From NCBI RefSeq assembly GCF_030150155.1, contig NZ_JASLGR010000030.1, positions 1-64,000 on the forward strand: a stretch of DNA of 64,000 bases, read 5' to 3'. The notes beneath the pieces were generated by a model. That model saw only the letters and a list, made by a program, of their open reading frames with translations, had not been told where the DNA came from and ran no database searches. Positions within the stretch are counted from its first letter, which is position 1. Each line of letters starts with the position of its first letter. Shown here piece by piece: positions 1 to 9,396 of this stretch. This stretch comes from Nocardioides sp. (GTDB taxonomy: Bacteria > Actinomycetota > Actinomycetes > Propionibacteriales > Nocardioidaceae). A program made the position numbers and the translations under genes.

Positions 1-1151
<1,151 letters not shown>

Positions 1152-1167
1152 CCTCAGCAACGCTGAC

Positions 1168-1203
1168 ATCGGCCCCCTTCCCCGCACAGGGAAGGGGGCC
1201 GAT
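1168..1203 (+). terminator. Intrinsic terminator of groEL
   Basis: A perfect 15-bp inverted repeat (ATCGGCCCCCTTCCC and its complement) with a 6-base loop lies 17 bases after the groEL stop codon. No long T tract follows, as is usual in high-GC actinobacteria. Confidence 0.85.
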
Positions 1204-1213
1204 GGCCATTTCC

Positions 1214-1241
1214 GGGTGACATCACCTTCTGGGTGACATCA
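1214..1241. promoter_or_regulatory. Direct repeat GGGTGACATCA before the MFS gene
   Basis: The 11-mer GGGTGACATCA occurs at 1214–1224 and 1231–1241, a 17-bp period, directly upstream of an A/T-rich stretch (TTAAAT at 1253–1258) that could be the -10 of the MFS/ABC operon. It could be a regulator site for that operon. No regulator is encoded next to it, so this is inference. Confidence 0.3.
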
Positions 1242-1269
1242 ACGGAATAACCTTAAATCGATTGATCTT

Positions 1270-2775
1270 GTGGCCTTTATGGTCACGCTCTCGTCGTCCC
1301 GACCGCGTCGGCAGGTCGGCGGTCCCGGCCGGAGTCGGCTCTCGCCGTCCTCCCTGGCGCTCGGGGTGTGCCTGGCGGCGGGCTTCACCACGCTGCTCGA
1401 CCAGTCCATGATCAATCTAGCAGCGACGGCGATGGCGCGCGATCTCGGTGCCACCCGTGGAGAGCTGCCCTGGCTGTTGGCGGCCTACTCGCTGGCCTTC
1501 GGGCTGGCGCTGGTGCCGGCGGGTCGGTTCGGTGACCTGCGCGGCAGACGGGCTCTCCTGGTCGCGGGTGTGGCGGTCTTCGGGGTGGGCGGCCTGATCT
1601 CGGGCGCTGCGTCCGAGGTCGGGGTGATCATCGCCGCGCGACTGCTCCAGGGCGTCGGCGGCGGCATCATCAGCTCGCAGGTGCTCGGTCTGATCCAGGA
1701 TCTGTTCGGCGGTACTCGGCGACTGCGGGCCTTGGCGGCGTACGGCGTCATGGCGGGCGTTGCGGGTGTGCTCGGGCCACTCGTCGGGGCCGTGCTGATC
1801 ACCGTCCTGCCGCCCAGCCTGGGGTGGCGTGCGGTCCTGGTGATGTCGGCCCCGTTGGCCGTGGTGACGGCTCTGGTGGGGGTGCGGCTGTTGCCGGCTG
1901 CGCCGTCATCGGTGGTGTCGCCAGACGGCGGACGACCGGTCGGGCATCGGCCGAGGGTGCGGCTCGACCTTCCGGGGCTGGCGCTGCTGGCGACCCTGAC
2001 GCTGTGTTTGCTGGCCCCGTTCGTGCCTGTCGGCCTGCGTGGCTGGCAGGTCGCTGCGGCCTTCGCTGGCGCGGCGGGTGCGGCGGCTGCCTTCGTGGCT
2101 CGCGAGCGGAGTGCAGGGCGTCGTGATCCGGCGTCGGTGATCGTTCCGCCGGCCTTGGCGGCGGCGCCCGGATTCGTCCAGGGCACGCTGGTCTCGACGT
2201 TCTGGTTCGGCGCCCAACTGGCCGAGACGGCGCTGGTGGCGCTCTACCTGCTCGGTGACCTGGGGGTCCGGCCTCTGGTGGTGGCCCTGCTTGCGGTGCC
2301 GAACGCGGTGGCCTTCGCGCTCGCGTCCGGTCGGAGCTGGCGTGCGGTGGAGCGATGGGGGCCCCGGGTCATCACCGTGGCCCTGGTGGGGCAGGTGGTG
2401 TTGACGATGCTGCTCGCGCTCGTTCTTCAGGGCCGGTCGGCGGGAGCCGCGATCTGTCTCCTGGCGGGGGTCAACGTGCTGGCCGGGCTCACGGGTGGCT
2501 GCGTGGACTCACCGAACCGTGCCGCGACGTTGATGCATGCCCCGGAGCCGTCCCGTGGGGTGGCGGCCGGGTTCCTGCAGTTGGCCCAACGCCTCAGTGC
2601 GACGGTCGCGATCGCTGCCGTGACCGGGATCGCGCTGCATGCAGGCGGGGCCGATGCCGGGCTGTCGGGACTGCGGCTGGCTCCGGCCCTCTGGCTTTGT
2701 GCAGGCCTCGAGGCGGTTGCACTGGCGATCGCCGCATCTCGCCATCTGGACAGGCGTCTCGCCAGTGATGATTAA
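1270..2775 (+). CDS. MFS transporter, DHA2 (EmrB/QacA) drug-exporter type
   Basis: This predicted inner-membrane proton antiporter of the 14-helix DHA2 family has 501 residues, the usual length. The first helix carries the family's acidic/asparagine signature (LLDQSMINLAATAM). Motif A is GRFGDLRGRR, and the antiporter motif C is in helix 5 (GVAGVLGPLVGAVL). The GTG at 1270 gives the longest product; an in-frame ATG at 1279 is equally plausible because no Shine-Dalgarno is clear. It is followed after 35 bases by an amino-acid-type ABC importer and a flavin monooxygenase on the same strand, so export and import of related small molecules may be co-regulated. Substrate unknown. Confidence 0.85.
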   Translation: MAFMVTLSSSRPRRQVGGPGRSRLSPSSLALGVCLAAGFTTLLDQSMINLAATAMARDLGATRGELPWLLAAYSLAFGLALVPAGRFGDLRGRRALLVAGVAVFGVGGLISGAASEVGVIIAARLLQGVGGGIISSQVLGLIQDLFGGTRRLRALAAYGVMAGVAGVLGPLVGAVLITVLPPSLGWRAVLVMSAPLAVVTALVGVRLLPAAPSSVVSPDGGRPVGHRPRVRLDLPGLALLATLTLCLLAPFVPVGLRGWQVAAAFAGAAGAAAAFVARERSAGRRDPASVIVPPALAAAPGFVQGTLVSTFWFGAQLAETALVALYLLGDLGVRPLVVALLAVPNAVAFALASGRSWRAVERWGPRVITVALVGQVVLTMLLALVLQGRSAGAAICLLAGVNVLAGLTGGCVDSPNRAATLMHAPEPSRGVAAGFLQLAQRLSATVAIAAVTGIALHAGGADAGLSGLRLAPALWLCAGLEAVALAIAASRHLDRRLASDD

Positions 2776-2810
2776 GTCCATAAAGTAACTACACATTCTG
2801 AGGAGGAAGC

Positions 2811-3782
2811 ATGACGACGACCGTTCGGGAGCCTGTGGCTCTGCACGTGCGCGCAGGCGATGACGAGCTGATCGAGGCTCGCCTGGTCAGCCGGCGCCGA
2901 CCCGGACAGTGGATCTCGGCTGCGGTCGTACTGCTGCTGGTGGCGGGGGCACTGTGGTCGATGGTGACCAATCCGCGTTTCCAGTGGGACGTGGTCGGTC
3001 ACTTCCTGTTCCGCCCCTCGATCCTCGACGGCCTAGTGCTGACGCTGTGGCTCACCGCGGCCACCGTCGTGGTCGGCTACGTCCTCGGGATCGGACTGGC
3101 GGCGATGCGGCTCTCGGGCAACCCGGTGCTGGTCAGCGTGAGCTTCGGCTACGTCTGGCTCTTCCGCTCGGTGCCGCCGCTGGTCCAGCTGCTCTTCTGG
3201 TTCCAGCTCGCCTCGCTCTATCCCACCCTCTCGCTCTCCATCCCGGGGGTGAAGACGTTCGCCAGCGTCGACACCGCCCACCTCTTCACCGGGCTGATGG
3301 CAGCCTTCGTCGGGCTCACCTTCGACATCGCCGCGTTCTCGGCCGAGATCGTCCGCGGCGGCCTCCTCTCCGTCGACCACGGGCAGACCGAGGCCGCCAA
3401 GTCGCTCGGGATGGGGCGCCGTCGGATCTTCTGGCGCGTGGTCTTCCCGCAGGCGATGCCTGCGATCATCCCAGCCAGCGGCAACATGATCATCGGCATC
3501 GCCAAGGCGACCTCGATCGTCAGCGTGATCGCGGTGCAGGACCTGCTGTACTCCGTCCAGCTGATCTACAACCAGAACTACCTGATCATCCCGCTCCTGA
3601 TCGTCGCCACGATCTGGTACGTCGTCATCACCACGGTGCTCTCGATCGGTCAGTTCTACATCGAGCGCCACTTCGCTCGGGGGCGCGGAGGCACCGTCGA
3701 CGCCTCGGGTGGCGGCGTGTGGCGCAGCACCTGGCGACGTCTCTCTCCGCTCGGTCGGACCCAGGTCGGAGGCCTGGCATGA
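2811..3782 (+). CDS. Polar amino-acid-type ABC transporter permease
   Basis: This is the membrane subunit of a HisM/GlnP-type importer (323 residues). An N-terminal cytosolic segment is followed by about five or six helices, with the family loop that contacts the ATPase near residues 195–215 (EAAKSLGMGRRRIFWRVVFPQAMP). The start ATG is supported by AGGAGG-like GAGGAGG eight bases upstream. The stop overlaps the ATPase start as ATGA, implying translational coupling. With only one permease gene it presumably works as a homodimer. Substrate is uncertain: the family carries amino acids, cystine and related sulfur compounds. Confidence 0.9.
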   Translation: MTTTVREPVALHVRAGDDELIEARLVSRRRPGQWISAAVVLLLVAGALWSMVTNPRFQWDVVGHFLFRPSILDGLVLTLWLTAATVVVGYVLGIGLAAMRLSGNPVLVSVSFGYVWLFRSVPPLVQLLFWFQLASLYPTLSLSIPGVKTFASVDTAHLFTGLMAAFVGLTFDIAAFSAEIVRGGLLSVDHGQTEAAKSLGMGRRRIFWRVVFPQAMPAIIPASGNMIIGIAKATSIVSVIAVQDLLYSVQLIYNQNYLIIPLLIVATIWYVVITTVLSIGQFYIERHFARGRGGTVDASGGGVWRSTWRRLSPLGRTQVGGLA

Positions 3783-4546
3783 GTGCGACCGCGCCCCTGG
3801 TCAGGATCCGCAACCTGGGCAAGCACTTCGGTGCGCACCGGGTGCTCGACGGGATCGATCTGGACGTGGCCCGCGGATCGGTCACCGTCCTGCTCGGCCC
3901 CTCGGGCTCGGGCAAGTCGACCCTGCTGCGCTGCGTCAACCATCTGGAGCGACCCGACCACGGCTTCATCGAGGTCGGCGGCGAGCTGATCGGCTTCCGT
4001 CGCGACGGGTCGCACCTGCGGGAGCTGCCCGAGCGCGAGCTGACCCGCCAACGCTCACGGATCGGCATGGTCTTCCAGCAGTTCAACCTCTTCGGCCACC
4101 GCACCGCCTTGGAGAACATCGTCGAGGGGCAGCTCGCCGCCGGCGTACGGCGCAAGGAGGCCGAGGTCCGGGGGAGCGAGCTGCTGGCCCGGGTCGGCCT
4201 GGCCGGCCGCGAGGGCTCCTACCCGCGTCAGCTCTCCGGCGGCCAGCAGCAGCGGGTCGCGATCGCCCGTGCGGTAGCAGTCTCGCCGCAGCTCCTGCTC
4301 TTCGACGAGCCGACCAGTGCGCTCGACCCGGAGATGGTCGGAGAGGTCCTCGCCGTCATCCGCGACCTGGCCCGCGACGGTCTCACCATGATCGTGGTCA
4401 CCCACGAGATCGGCTTCGCTCGGGAGGTCGCCGACCAGGTCGTCTTTCTCGACGGCGGTCGGATCGTCGAGGCCGGCCCGCCTGAGGTGGTCCTGGACGA
4501 CCCCCAGAACGATCGCGCTCGCGCATTCCTGTCCGCCGTGCTGTGA
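3779..4546 (+). CDS. Polar amino-acid-type ABC transporter ATP-binding protein
   Basis: This is the cytosolic ATPase of the importer (255 residues, GlnQ/HisP size). Walker A is GPSGSGKST (about residue 40), the Q-loop is VFQQFNLF, the signature is LSGGQQQR, Walker B is LLLFDEPTSALD, and the H-switch is VVTHE. It begins at the ATG overlapping the permease stop by four bases. The order permease–ATPase–binding lipoprotein forms a complete importer. It is a canonical sequence with no missing catalytic residue. Confidence 0.95.
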   Translation: MSATAPLVRIRNLGKHFGAHRVLDGIDLDVARGSVTVLLGPSGSGKSTLLRCVNHLERPDHGFIEVGGELIGFRRDGSHLRELPERELTRQRSRIGMVFQQFNLFGHRTALENIVEGQLAAGVRRKEAEVRGSELLARVGLAGREGSYPRQLSGGQQQRVAIARAVAVSPQLLLFDEPTSALDPEMVGEVLAVIRDLARDGLTMIVVTHEIGFAREVADQVVFLDGGRIVEAGPPEVVLDDPQNDRARAFLSAVL

Positions 4547-4629
4547 CCGGACCTCCCGAACCCCTGCTCGGCCAACCCCTGCTCAACCCTCCGCTGCCAT
4601 CACTCCCGCCATCCTCAGTAAGGACCACC

Positions 4630-5595
4630 GTGAAGCTCCTCAAGCCCGTCGCACCGTTGGCTGCCCTGACCCTCGCCGCCACCCTCGCCCTGTCCGCCTG
4701 TGGGAGCAGCAACGACGCCCTGTCGGCTGCTGACAAGAAGGTCGGTGGCACCACGACGACGAAGCAGGACGCGATCCCGACCTCCGACGTGGTCTCCTCG
4801 ATCCAGACCGACACGGCCCTGCACGACCGGCTGCCGGCCGGCGTGCTCACCTCGGGGTCACTCTCCTTCGGCACCACGGAGGCGACCGGCACCGCGTTCC
4901 TGCCCCACGGTGGGACCAACGACGCCGGTGACCAGATCGGGCTCGACGTCGATCTGCGCGACGCCGTGGCCAAGGTGCTCGGCGTGACGCCGAAGGTTGA
5001 GTTCGGCAGCTTCGAGACGATCGTCCCTGGTACCCAGAACGGCAAGTACGACGTCGGCGAGGGCAACTTCGCGGTCACCTCGGAGCGGCTCAAGGTGGTC
5101 GACTTCGCGACCTACCTCAAGGACGGTCAGTCGTTCGTCACGGCGCAGGGCTCCGGTATCGACAAGGTCACCAGCGTCACCGACCTGTGCGGCAGGACGA
5201 TCGCGACGAGCCCGGGTTCGAGCTTCCAGCAGATCCTGGAGACCCACGCATCCGAGTGCGCGAAGGCCGGCAAGGCGCCGTACAAGGTCTCCTACTACAA
5301 GGACAACGCGACCATCCTGCTCAGCCTGAAGAACCGCAAGGTCGACCTGTTCTTCGGCCCGACGCTGAGCCTGAAGTACCTGGTCGACCACCAGGCCGGG
5401 CTGACCTACCTCGGCGAGCTCAGCCTCACCGAGGTGGGGTTCGTGGTGGCGAAGGGCTCGGCGCTGGGCCCGATCCTGGTCGACGCGGTCAACAAGCTGA
5501 TCGCCGACGGCGACTACGACAAGATCTTCGCTAAGTGGAGCGTCGGTGACATCAAGCTGACCCGGTCCTCGCTCAACCCCACACCGGCGTTCTGA
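4630..5595 (+). CDS. ABC transporter substrate-binding lipoprotein (SBP_bac_3 family)
   Basis: This is the extracellular lipid-anchored receptor for the importer (321 residues). A signal peptide ends in the lipobox LSAC about 23 residues after the chosen GTG at 4630, which has an AAGGA ribosome site five bases before it. The longer in-frame start at 4543 would add a proline-rich stretch before the signal peptide and is rejected. The mature part has the family-3 two-lobe layout: DVDLRDAVAKVLG near the first lobe, the NFAVTSERLKVVDF ligand-hinge segment and GSSFQQILE in the second lobe. Ligand cannot be told from the sequence. Confidence 0.9.
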   Translation: MKLLKPVAPLAALTLAATLALSACGSSNDALSAADKKVGGTTTTKQDAIPTSDVVSSIQTDTALHDRLPAGVLTSGSLSFGTTEATGTAFLPHGGTNDAGDQIGLDVDLRDAVAKVLGVTPKVEFGSFETIVPGTQNGKYDVGEGNFAVTSERLKVVDFATYLKDGQSFVTAQGSGIDKVTSVTDLCGRTIATSPGSSFQQILETHASECAKAGKAPYKVSYYKDNATILLSLKNRKVDLFFGPTLSLKYLVDHQAGLTYLGELSLTEVGFVVAKGSALGPILVDAVNKLIADGDYDKIFAKWSVGDIKLTRSSLNPTPAF

Positions 5596-5602
5596 GGCAG
5601 CG

Positions 5603-6745
5603 ATGAGGTTCCAGCTCCTCGACATCCTGCCGCACTTCGTGAACCCGGTGACCGGGCGTGAGGTCAGCACCGACGAACGGCTCCATCAGGCGCTCACCTC
5701 GGCGCGGTACGCCGAGCAGTTCGGGCTCGACGCCGTCGCCATCGGAGAGCGCCATGCCGGCCACGTGATCTCCAGCGGGGTCACGGTGCTACTCGGAGCC
5801 ATCGCCGCGACCACCACGCGGGTGCGGATCCAGTCGGGTGTCACCGTGCTCTCGATCCTCGACCCACTGCGGGTCGCCGAGGACTACGCCACCGTCGACC
5901 AGCTCTCCCGGGGGCGGGTCGAGCTGGTCATCGGCAAGGGCAACGAGCTCAAGCAGCTGCCGATGTTCGGGATCGAGGCCGGCACCCAGTGGGCTGCGCT
6001 GGAGGAGAAGTACGAGCTGCTCCGCCGACTCTGGCGCGAGCGGGAGGTGACCTGGTCGGGGACGGTGCGCCCGCCACTGACCGAGGTCACCGCCCAGCCG
6101 CGGCCCTATGCCGGGGCGCCCCGGGTGTGGCACGGATCGGCCACCACGACGACGTCGGCGAGCCTGGCCGCGCGTTGGGGGGACCCGCTGTTCAGTGCCA
6201 ACGCGATCCAGCCCCGGGACAACTACACGGTGCTGATCGATCGGTACCGCCGCGAGTACGTCGAGCACGGGCACGACCCGCGGTTCTCCTACGTGGGAGC
6301 GGGCGCCGGGTTCCTCTACGTCGCCGACACGACCCAGGAGGCGAGGGAGGCGTTCGGGCCGACGTACGAGCGGATCGTGGAGTTCTTCAACCAGCCGGGC
6401 AATCACACGCCCGGCAACGAGTTCACCTTCGGGTCGATCGAGGACGCGATCGAGCGCGGACCTGTCCTGGTCGGCAGTCCGGCTCAGGTCGCGGAGAAGA
6501 TCCTGTGGTTCCACGACGCCTACGGCCACGACCTCCAGTCCTTCAGCCTCCCCACCGTCCTTCCTCACGAGCAGCAGCTGCACATGCTGGAGCGCGTCGC
6601 GGCCGAGGTGATCCCCGTCGTCCGTTCGGCGGCACCGACCACGCTGTGGGGCGATCAGGACCCGTACGGCGCCCGCCCGGCCGCCTACGGTCGCGCCGTG
6701 CCCGACGCCGCCGCCGAGGTCGAGAAGGCGGCGGCGCCACGCTGA
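5603..6745 (+). CDS. LLM-class flavin-dependent oxidoreductase
   Basis: This is a bacterial-luciferase-like monooxygenase or oxidoreductase using reduced FMN or F420 (380 residues, TIM barrel). Typical family segments are DAVAIGERHAGH near residue 50, RIQSGVTVLSILDPLRVAEDYATVDQLSRGRVEL near 75–110 and VGSPAQVAEKIL near the C-terminus. It starts seven bases after the binding-protein stop and is the last gene of the probable MFS–ABC–LLM operon. In other bacteria such pairs often import and oxidise organosulfur compounds or modified amino acids, but nothing here fixes the substrate. The Ala/Pro-rich last 30 residues look unstructured. Confidence 0.85.
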   Translation: MRFQLLDILPHFVNPVTGREVSTDERLHQALTSARYAEQFGLDAVAIGERHAGHVISSGVTVLLGAIAATTTRVRIQSGVTVLSILDPLRVAEDYATVDQLSRGRVELVIGKGNELKQLPMFGIEAGTQWAALEEKYELLRRLWREREVTWSGTVRPPLTEVTAQPRPYAGAPRVWHGSATTTTSASLAARWGDPLFSANAIQPRDNYTVLIDRYRREYVEHGHDPRFSYVGAGAGFLYVADTTQEAREAFGPTYERIVEFFNQPGNHTPGNEFTFGSIEDAIERGPVLVGSPAQVAEKILWFHDAYGHDLQSFSLPTVLPHEQQLHMLERVAAEVIPVVRSAAPTTLWGDQDPYGARPAAYGRAVPDAAAEVEKAAAPR

Positions 6746-6802
6746 CGGTGGGGTGGGGCGGGCCACATCACCGTCGGTTCGTTAACACTCCCGTGACCGC
6801 TC

Positions 6803-6815
6803 TAGAATCCCGTCA
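6803..6815 (+). promoter_or_regulatory. guaB -10 element, leaderless start
   Basis: TAGAAT (6803–6808) ends six bases before the guaB ATG, which would place the transcript start at or next to the A of the ATG. No Shine-Dalgarno is present. Confidence 0.65.
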
Positions 6816-8323
6816 TGGAGATCAACGACGTGCCAGCGAAGTTCGCAACTCTCGGTCTGACCTACGACGATGTTCTCCTGCTGCCCGGCTATTCGGACCT
6901 GGCCCCCGACGAGATCGACACCACCAGTCGGCTCACCCGTGAGATCTCGCTGAAGGTCCCGCTGGTCAGCGCCGCGATGGACACCGTCACCGAGTCCCGG
7001 ATGGCCATCGCGATGGCCCGCCAGGGCGGCCTCGGTGTGCTGCACCGCAACCTGTCGATCGCCGACCAGGCCTACCAGGTGGACCTGGTCAAGCGGACCC
7101 AGACCGGCATCATCTCCAACCCGGTCACCATCGGTGCCGACGCGACCCTGGAAGAGCTCGACAAGCTCGCCGGGGAGTACCGCATCTCCGGCTTCCCGGT
7201 CGTCGACGCCGGCAACAAGCTGATCGGCATCATCACCAACCGCGACCTGCGCTTCACCCCGGTCGCCGAGTGGGGCACCACCAAGGTCGACGAGGTGATG
7301 ACCCACGCTCCGCTGATCACCGCTCCGGCCGGCATCGACCGCGACGCGGCCACCGCGCTGCTGCGCCAGCACAAGCTCGAGCGGCTCCCGCTGATCGACG
7401 CCGACGGCACCCTGGCCGGCCTGATCACGGTCAAGGACTTCGTCAAGGGCGAGCAGTTCCCGAACGCCTCGTACGACGCCGACGGCCGCCTCCTCGTGGG
7501 TGCCGCGATCGGCTACTTCGGCGACGCCTGGGAGCGCGCCACCACCCTGATCGAGGCCGGTGTCGACGTCCTCGTCGCCGACACCGCGCACGGCAACGTG
7601 CGGATGCTGATCGACATGGTCAAGCGGCTCAAGACCGACCCGGCCACCAAGCACGTCCAGGTCATCGGCGGCAACGTCGCGACCAAGGAGGGCGCCCAGT
7701 CCTTCGTCGACGCCGGTGCCGACGCGGTCAAGGTCGGTGTCGGCCCGGGCTCGATCTGCACCACCCGCGTCGTGACCGGTGTCGGCGTCCCGCAGATCTC
7801 GGCCGTCTACGAGGCGTCCCTGGCCTGCAAGCCCGCCGGCATCCCGGTGATCGCCGACGGTGGTCTGCGCTACTCCGGCGAGATCGGCAAGGCCCTGGTC
7901 GCCGGTGCCGACACCGTCATGCTCGGCTCGATGCTGGCCGGCACCGCCGAGGCCCCCGGTGACCTGATCCTGATGAACGGCAAGCAGTTCAAGGCCTACC
8001 GCGGGATGGGCTCGATGGGTGCGATGAGCAGCCGCGGCAAGAAGTCCTACTCCAAGGACCGCTACTTCCAGGCCGAGGTCACCAGCGACGACATGATCGT
8101 CCCCGAGGGTGTCGAGGGCCAGGTGCCGTTCAAGGGCTCGCTGTCCACCGTGGCCCACCAGCTCGTCGGCGGCTTGCACCAGACCATGTTCTACGTCGGT
8201 GCCCGCACCGTGGCCGAGCTGCAGGACAAGGGCCGCTTCATGCGGATCACCTCGGCCTCCCTCAAGGAGTCCCACCCGCACGACATCCAGGTCACCGTCG
8301 AGGCGCCGAACTACTCCGCCTGA
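6815..8323 (+). CDS. guaB: Inosine-5'-monophosphate dehydrogenase
   Basis: It catalyses NAD-dependent oxidation of IMP to XMP, the committed step of GMP synthesis, in the cytosol as a tetramer. The 502-residue length is normal. The catalytic loop GPGSICTTR carries the nucleophilic cysteine near residue 315. Two CBS domains (about residues 97–215) interrupt the barrel, and the flap region has RGMGSMGAM. It corresponds to actinobacterial GuaB2, the essential copy. guaB3 and guaA lie 1 and 11 kb downstream, so GMP synthesis genes are clustered but separately transcribed. It is followed by a near-perfect 42-bp palindrome acting as terminator. Confidence 0.98.
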   Translation: MEINDVPAKFATLGLTYDDVLLLPGYSDLAPDEIDTTSRLTREISLKVPLVSAAMDTVTESRMAIAMARQGGLGVLHRNLSIADQAYQVDLVKRTQTGIISNPVTIGADATLEELDKLAGEYRISGFPVVDAGNKLIGIITNRDLRFTPVAEWGTTKVDEVMTHAPLITAPAGIDRDAATALLRQHKLERLPLIDADGTLAGLITVKDFVKGEQFPNASYDADGRLLVGAAIGYFGDAWERATTLIEAGVDVLVADTAHGNVRMLIDMVKRLKTDPATKHVQVIGGNVATKEGAQSFVDAGADAVKVGVGPGSICTTRVVTGVGVPQISAVYEASLACKPAGIPVIADGGLRYSGEIGKALVAGADTVMLGSMLAGTAEAPGDLILMNGKQFKAYRGMGSMGAMSSRGKKSYSKDRYFQAEVTSDDMIVPEGVEGQVPFKGSLSTVAHQLVGGLHQTMFYVGARTVAELQDKGRFMRITSASLKESHPHDIQVTVEAPNYSA

Positions 8324-8337
8324 CGCACCCGTCCGAT

Positions 8338-8379
8338 CATCATGCCGTGTCCGCCTCCGGAGGTGGACACGGCATGATG
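8338..8379. terminator. 42-bp near-perfect palindrome, terminator overlapping the next promoter
   Basis: Arms 8338–8358 and 8359–8379 are complementary over 21 bp with one G-T-type mismatch and no spacer. It lies 14 bases after the guaB stop. The last six bases of the right arm region (CATGAT, 8373–8378) are also the probable -10 of the following S4 gene, so the terminator and promoter share DNA. Confidence 0.75.
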
Positions 8380-8384
8380 TCGTC

Positions 8385-8756
8385 ATGACTGGAACGACCC
8401 GCGTCGACGCCTGGTGCTGGGCGGTGCGCCTGTACAAGTCGCGCTCGCAGGCCACCGCGAGCGCGAAGGCCGGTCACATCAGGATCAACGGCGATCGCGC
8501 CAAGCCCGCCCAGCCGGTCAAGGTCGGCGACGAGGTCCGCGTCTTCACCGACCGTGAGCACATCGTGGTGGTGCGCCAACTGTTGGTGAAGCGCGTCGGG
8601 GCGCCGCTGGCCCAGGCGGCGTACGACGACCGCACGCCGGCCCTGCCGCCGAAGCCCGAACGCGTCGTGACGTTCGAGCGCGAGCGGGGGGCCGGTCGGC
8701 CGACGAAGCGTGACCGGCGGCTGCTCGACCGGCTCCGCAACGGCGAGTTCGACTGA
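8385..8756 (+). CDS. S4-domain RNA-binding protein (Hsp15/HslR-like)
   Basis: This small basic protein has 123 residues. An S4 fold covers about residues 5–60 (RVDAWCWAVRLYKSRSQA, then GHIRINGDRAKPAQPVKVGDEVRV), followed by a basic tail (GRPTKRDRRLLDRLR). Hsp15 of E. coli binds stalled 50S subunits carrying nascent chains; the same role is plausible but unproven here. The ATG at 8385 was chosen because a CATGAT -10 ends six bases before it and the S4 homology starts directly after it. It lies between guaB and a toxin–antitoxin pair. Confidence 0.85.
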   Translation: MTGTTRVDAWCWAVRLYKSRSQATASAKAGHIRINGDRAKPAQPVKVGDEVRVFTDREHIVVVRQLLVKRVGAPLAQAAYDDRTPALPPKPERVVTFERERGAGRPTKRDRRLLDRLRNGEFD

Positions 8757-8779
8757 TGGCAAGGTTTGTCATCGCGGCG

Positions 8780-8792
8780 TAGCATCGACCTA
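8780..8792 (+). promoter_or_regulatory. -10 element of the toxin–antitoxin pair, leaderless start
   Basis: TAGCAT (8780–8785) ends six bases before the ATG at 8792. It lies just 24 bases after the S4 gene stop. Confidence 0.5.
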
Positions 8793-9019
8793 TGTCATCG
8801 ATGAACGTGTCGCTGCCGGCGGAGCTGAAGGCCTACGTCGATCAGCGTGTCAGTTCCTCGGCCTACCAGACCAGCAGTGAGTACGTCCGTGATCTGATTC
8901 GCCGGGATCAGGAGACGATGCGCTTCCGGGCGCTGATCGCCGAGGGCCTGGCGTCGCCGGTCGAAGGCGAGGCGGACGCAGCGTGGTTCGACGAGATTCG
9001 GGCCAGCATCCACCGGTGA
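8792..9019 (+). CDS. Type II antitoxin, ParD-like ribbon-helix-helix protein
   Basis: This 75-residue protein has an N-terminal ribbon-helix-helix (MNVSLPAELKAYVDQRV, then SSEYVRDLIRRDQE) typical of the CC2985/ParD antitoxin group. The C-terminal half is acidic and probably disordered until it wraps the toxin (EGEADAAWFDEIRASI). RHH antitoxins dimerise, bind their own promoter and neutralise the partner. The toxin gene follows after seven bases, the classical antitoxin-first order. A second ATG at 8801 is possible. Confidence 0.88.
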   Translation: MSSMNVSLPAELKAYVDQRVSSSAYQTSSEYVRDLIRRDQETMRFRALIAEGLASPVEGEADAAWFDEIRASIHR

Positions 9020-9026
9020 CTCGCCG

Positions 9027-9344
9027 ATGACCCGGGTCGATCGTTCGGGGGCGTTCGGGTGCGATCTGCGGGACGCCGTGCAGTGGTACGCCCGCGAGGT
9101 GAACCCCGAACTGGCGGAGCGGTTGGTCAACGAGGTGGAACGCGCCGTGAGATCGGTCGGGGCGAGACCTGGTCTGGGATCTCGTCACTACGGCGACGTC
9201 GCCGGCATTCCCGGGATCCGATCACGGCGGATCGAGGGGTTCCCGTATGTCGTGATCTTTGCTTCTGGCACGGAGGCTGTGAGGCTTCTGCGCCTGCTCC
9301 ACACCAGTCGAGACATCGGAGAGACCCTGAGGGAGACGGACTGA
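9027..9344 (+). CDS. Type II toxin, RelE/ParE family
   Basis: This 105-residue RelE/ParE-fold protein has an N-terminal helix pair (DLRDAVQWYAREVNPELAERLVNEVERAVRSV) and C-terminal strands (GIRSRRIEGFPYVVIFASG, then VRLLRLLHTSRD) that match the family. ParE toxins poison DNA gyrase whereas RelE toxins cut mRNA; pairing with a ParD-type antitoxin favours ParE, but target is inference. The stop codon sits inside the loop of the terminator hairpin. A TA pair between guaB and guaB3 is not part of the conserved gene order, which suggests a later insertion. Confidence 0.85.
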   Translation: MTRVDRSGAFGCDLRDAVQWYAREVNPELAERLVNEVERAVRSVGARPGLGSRHYGDVAGIPGIRSRRIEGFPYVVIFASGTEAVRLLRLLHTSRDIGETLRETD

Positions 9345-9357
9345 GTCCGTCTCCCTC
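9329..9357. terminator. Terminator between the toxin gene and guaB3
   Basis: A perfect 12-bp stem (GAGGGAGACGGA and complement) with a 5-base loop that contains the toxin stop codon. It can serve both convergent genes. Confidence 0.75.
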
Positions 9358-9396
9358 GATGCTGCGTCTGCTGGTCCGGCTAGGCCGGCGGGTGCG

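Noticed and set aside
4543..4629. Longer start (GTG 4543) for the amino-acid-binding lipoprotein
   Set aside because: It would put a 29-residue proline-rich stretch before the signal peptide; GTG 4630 has a ribosome site and gives a normal lipobox distance.
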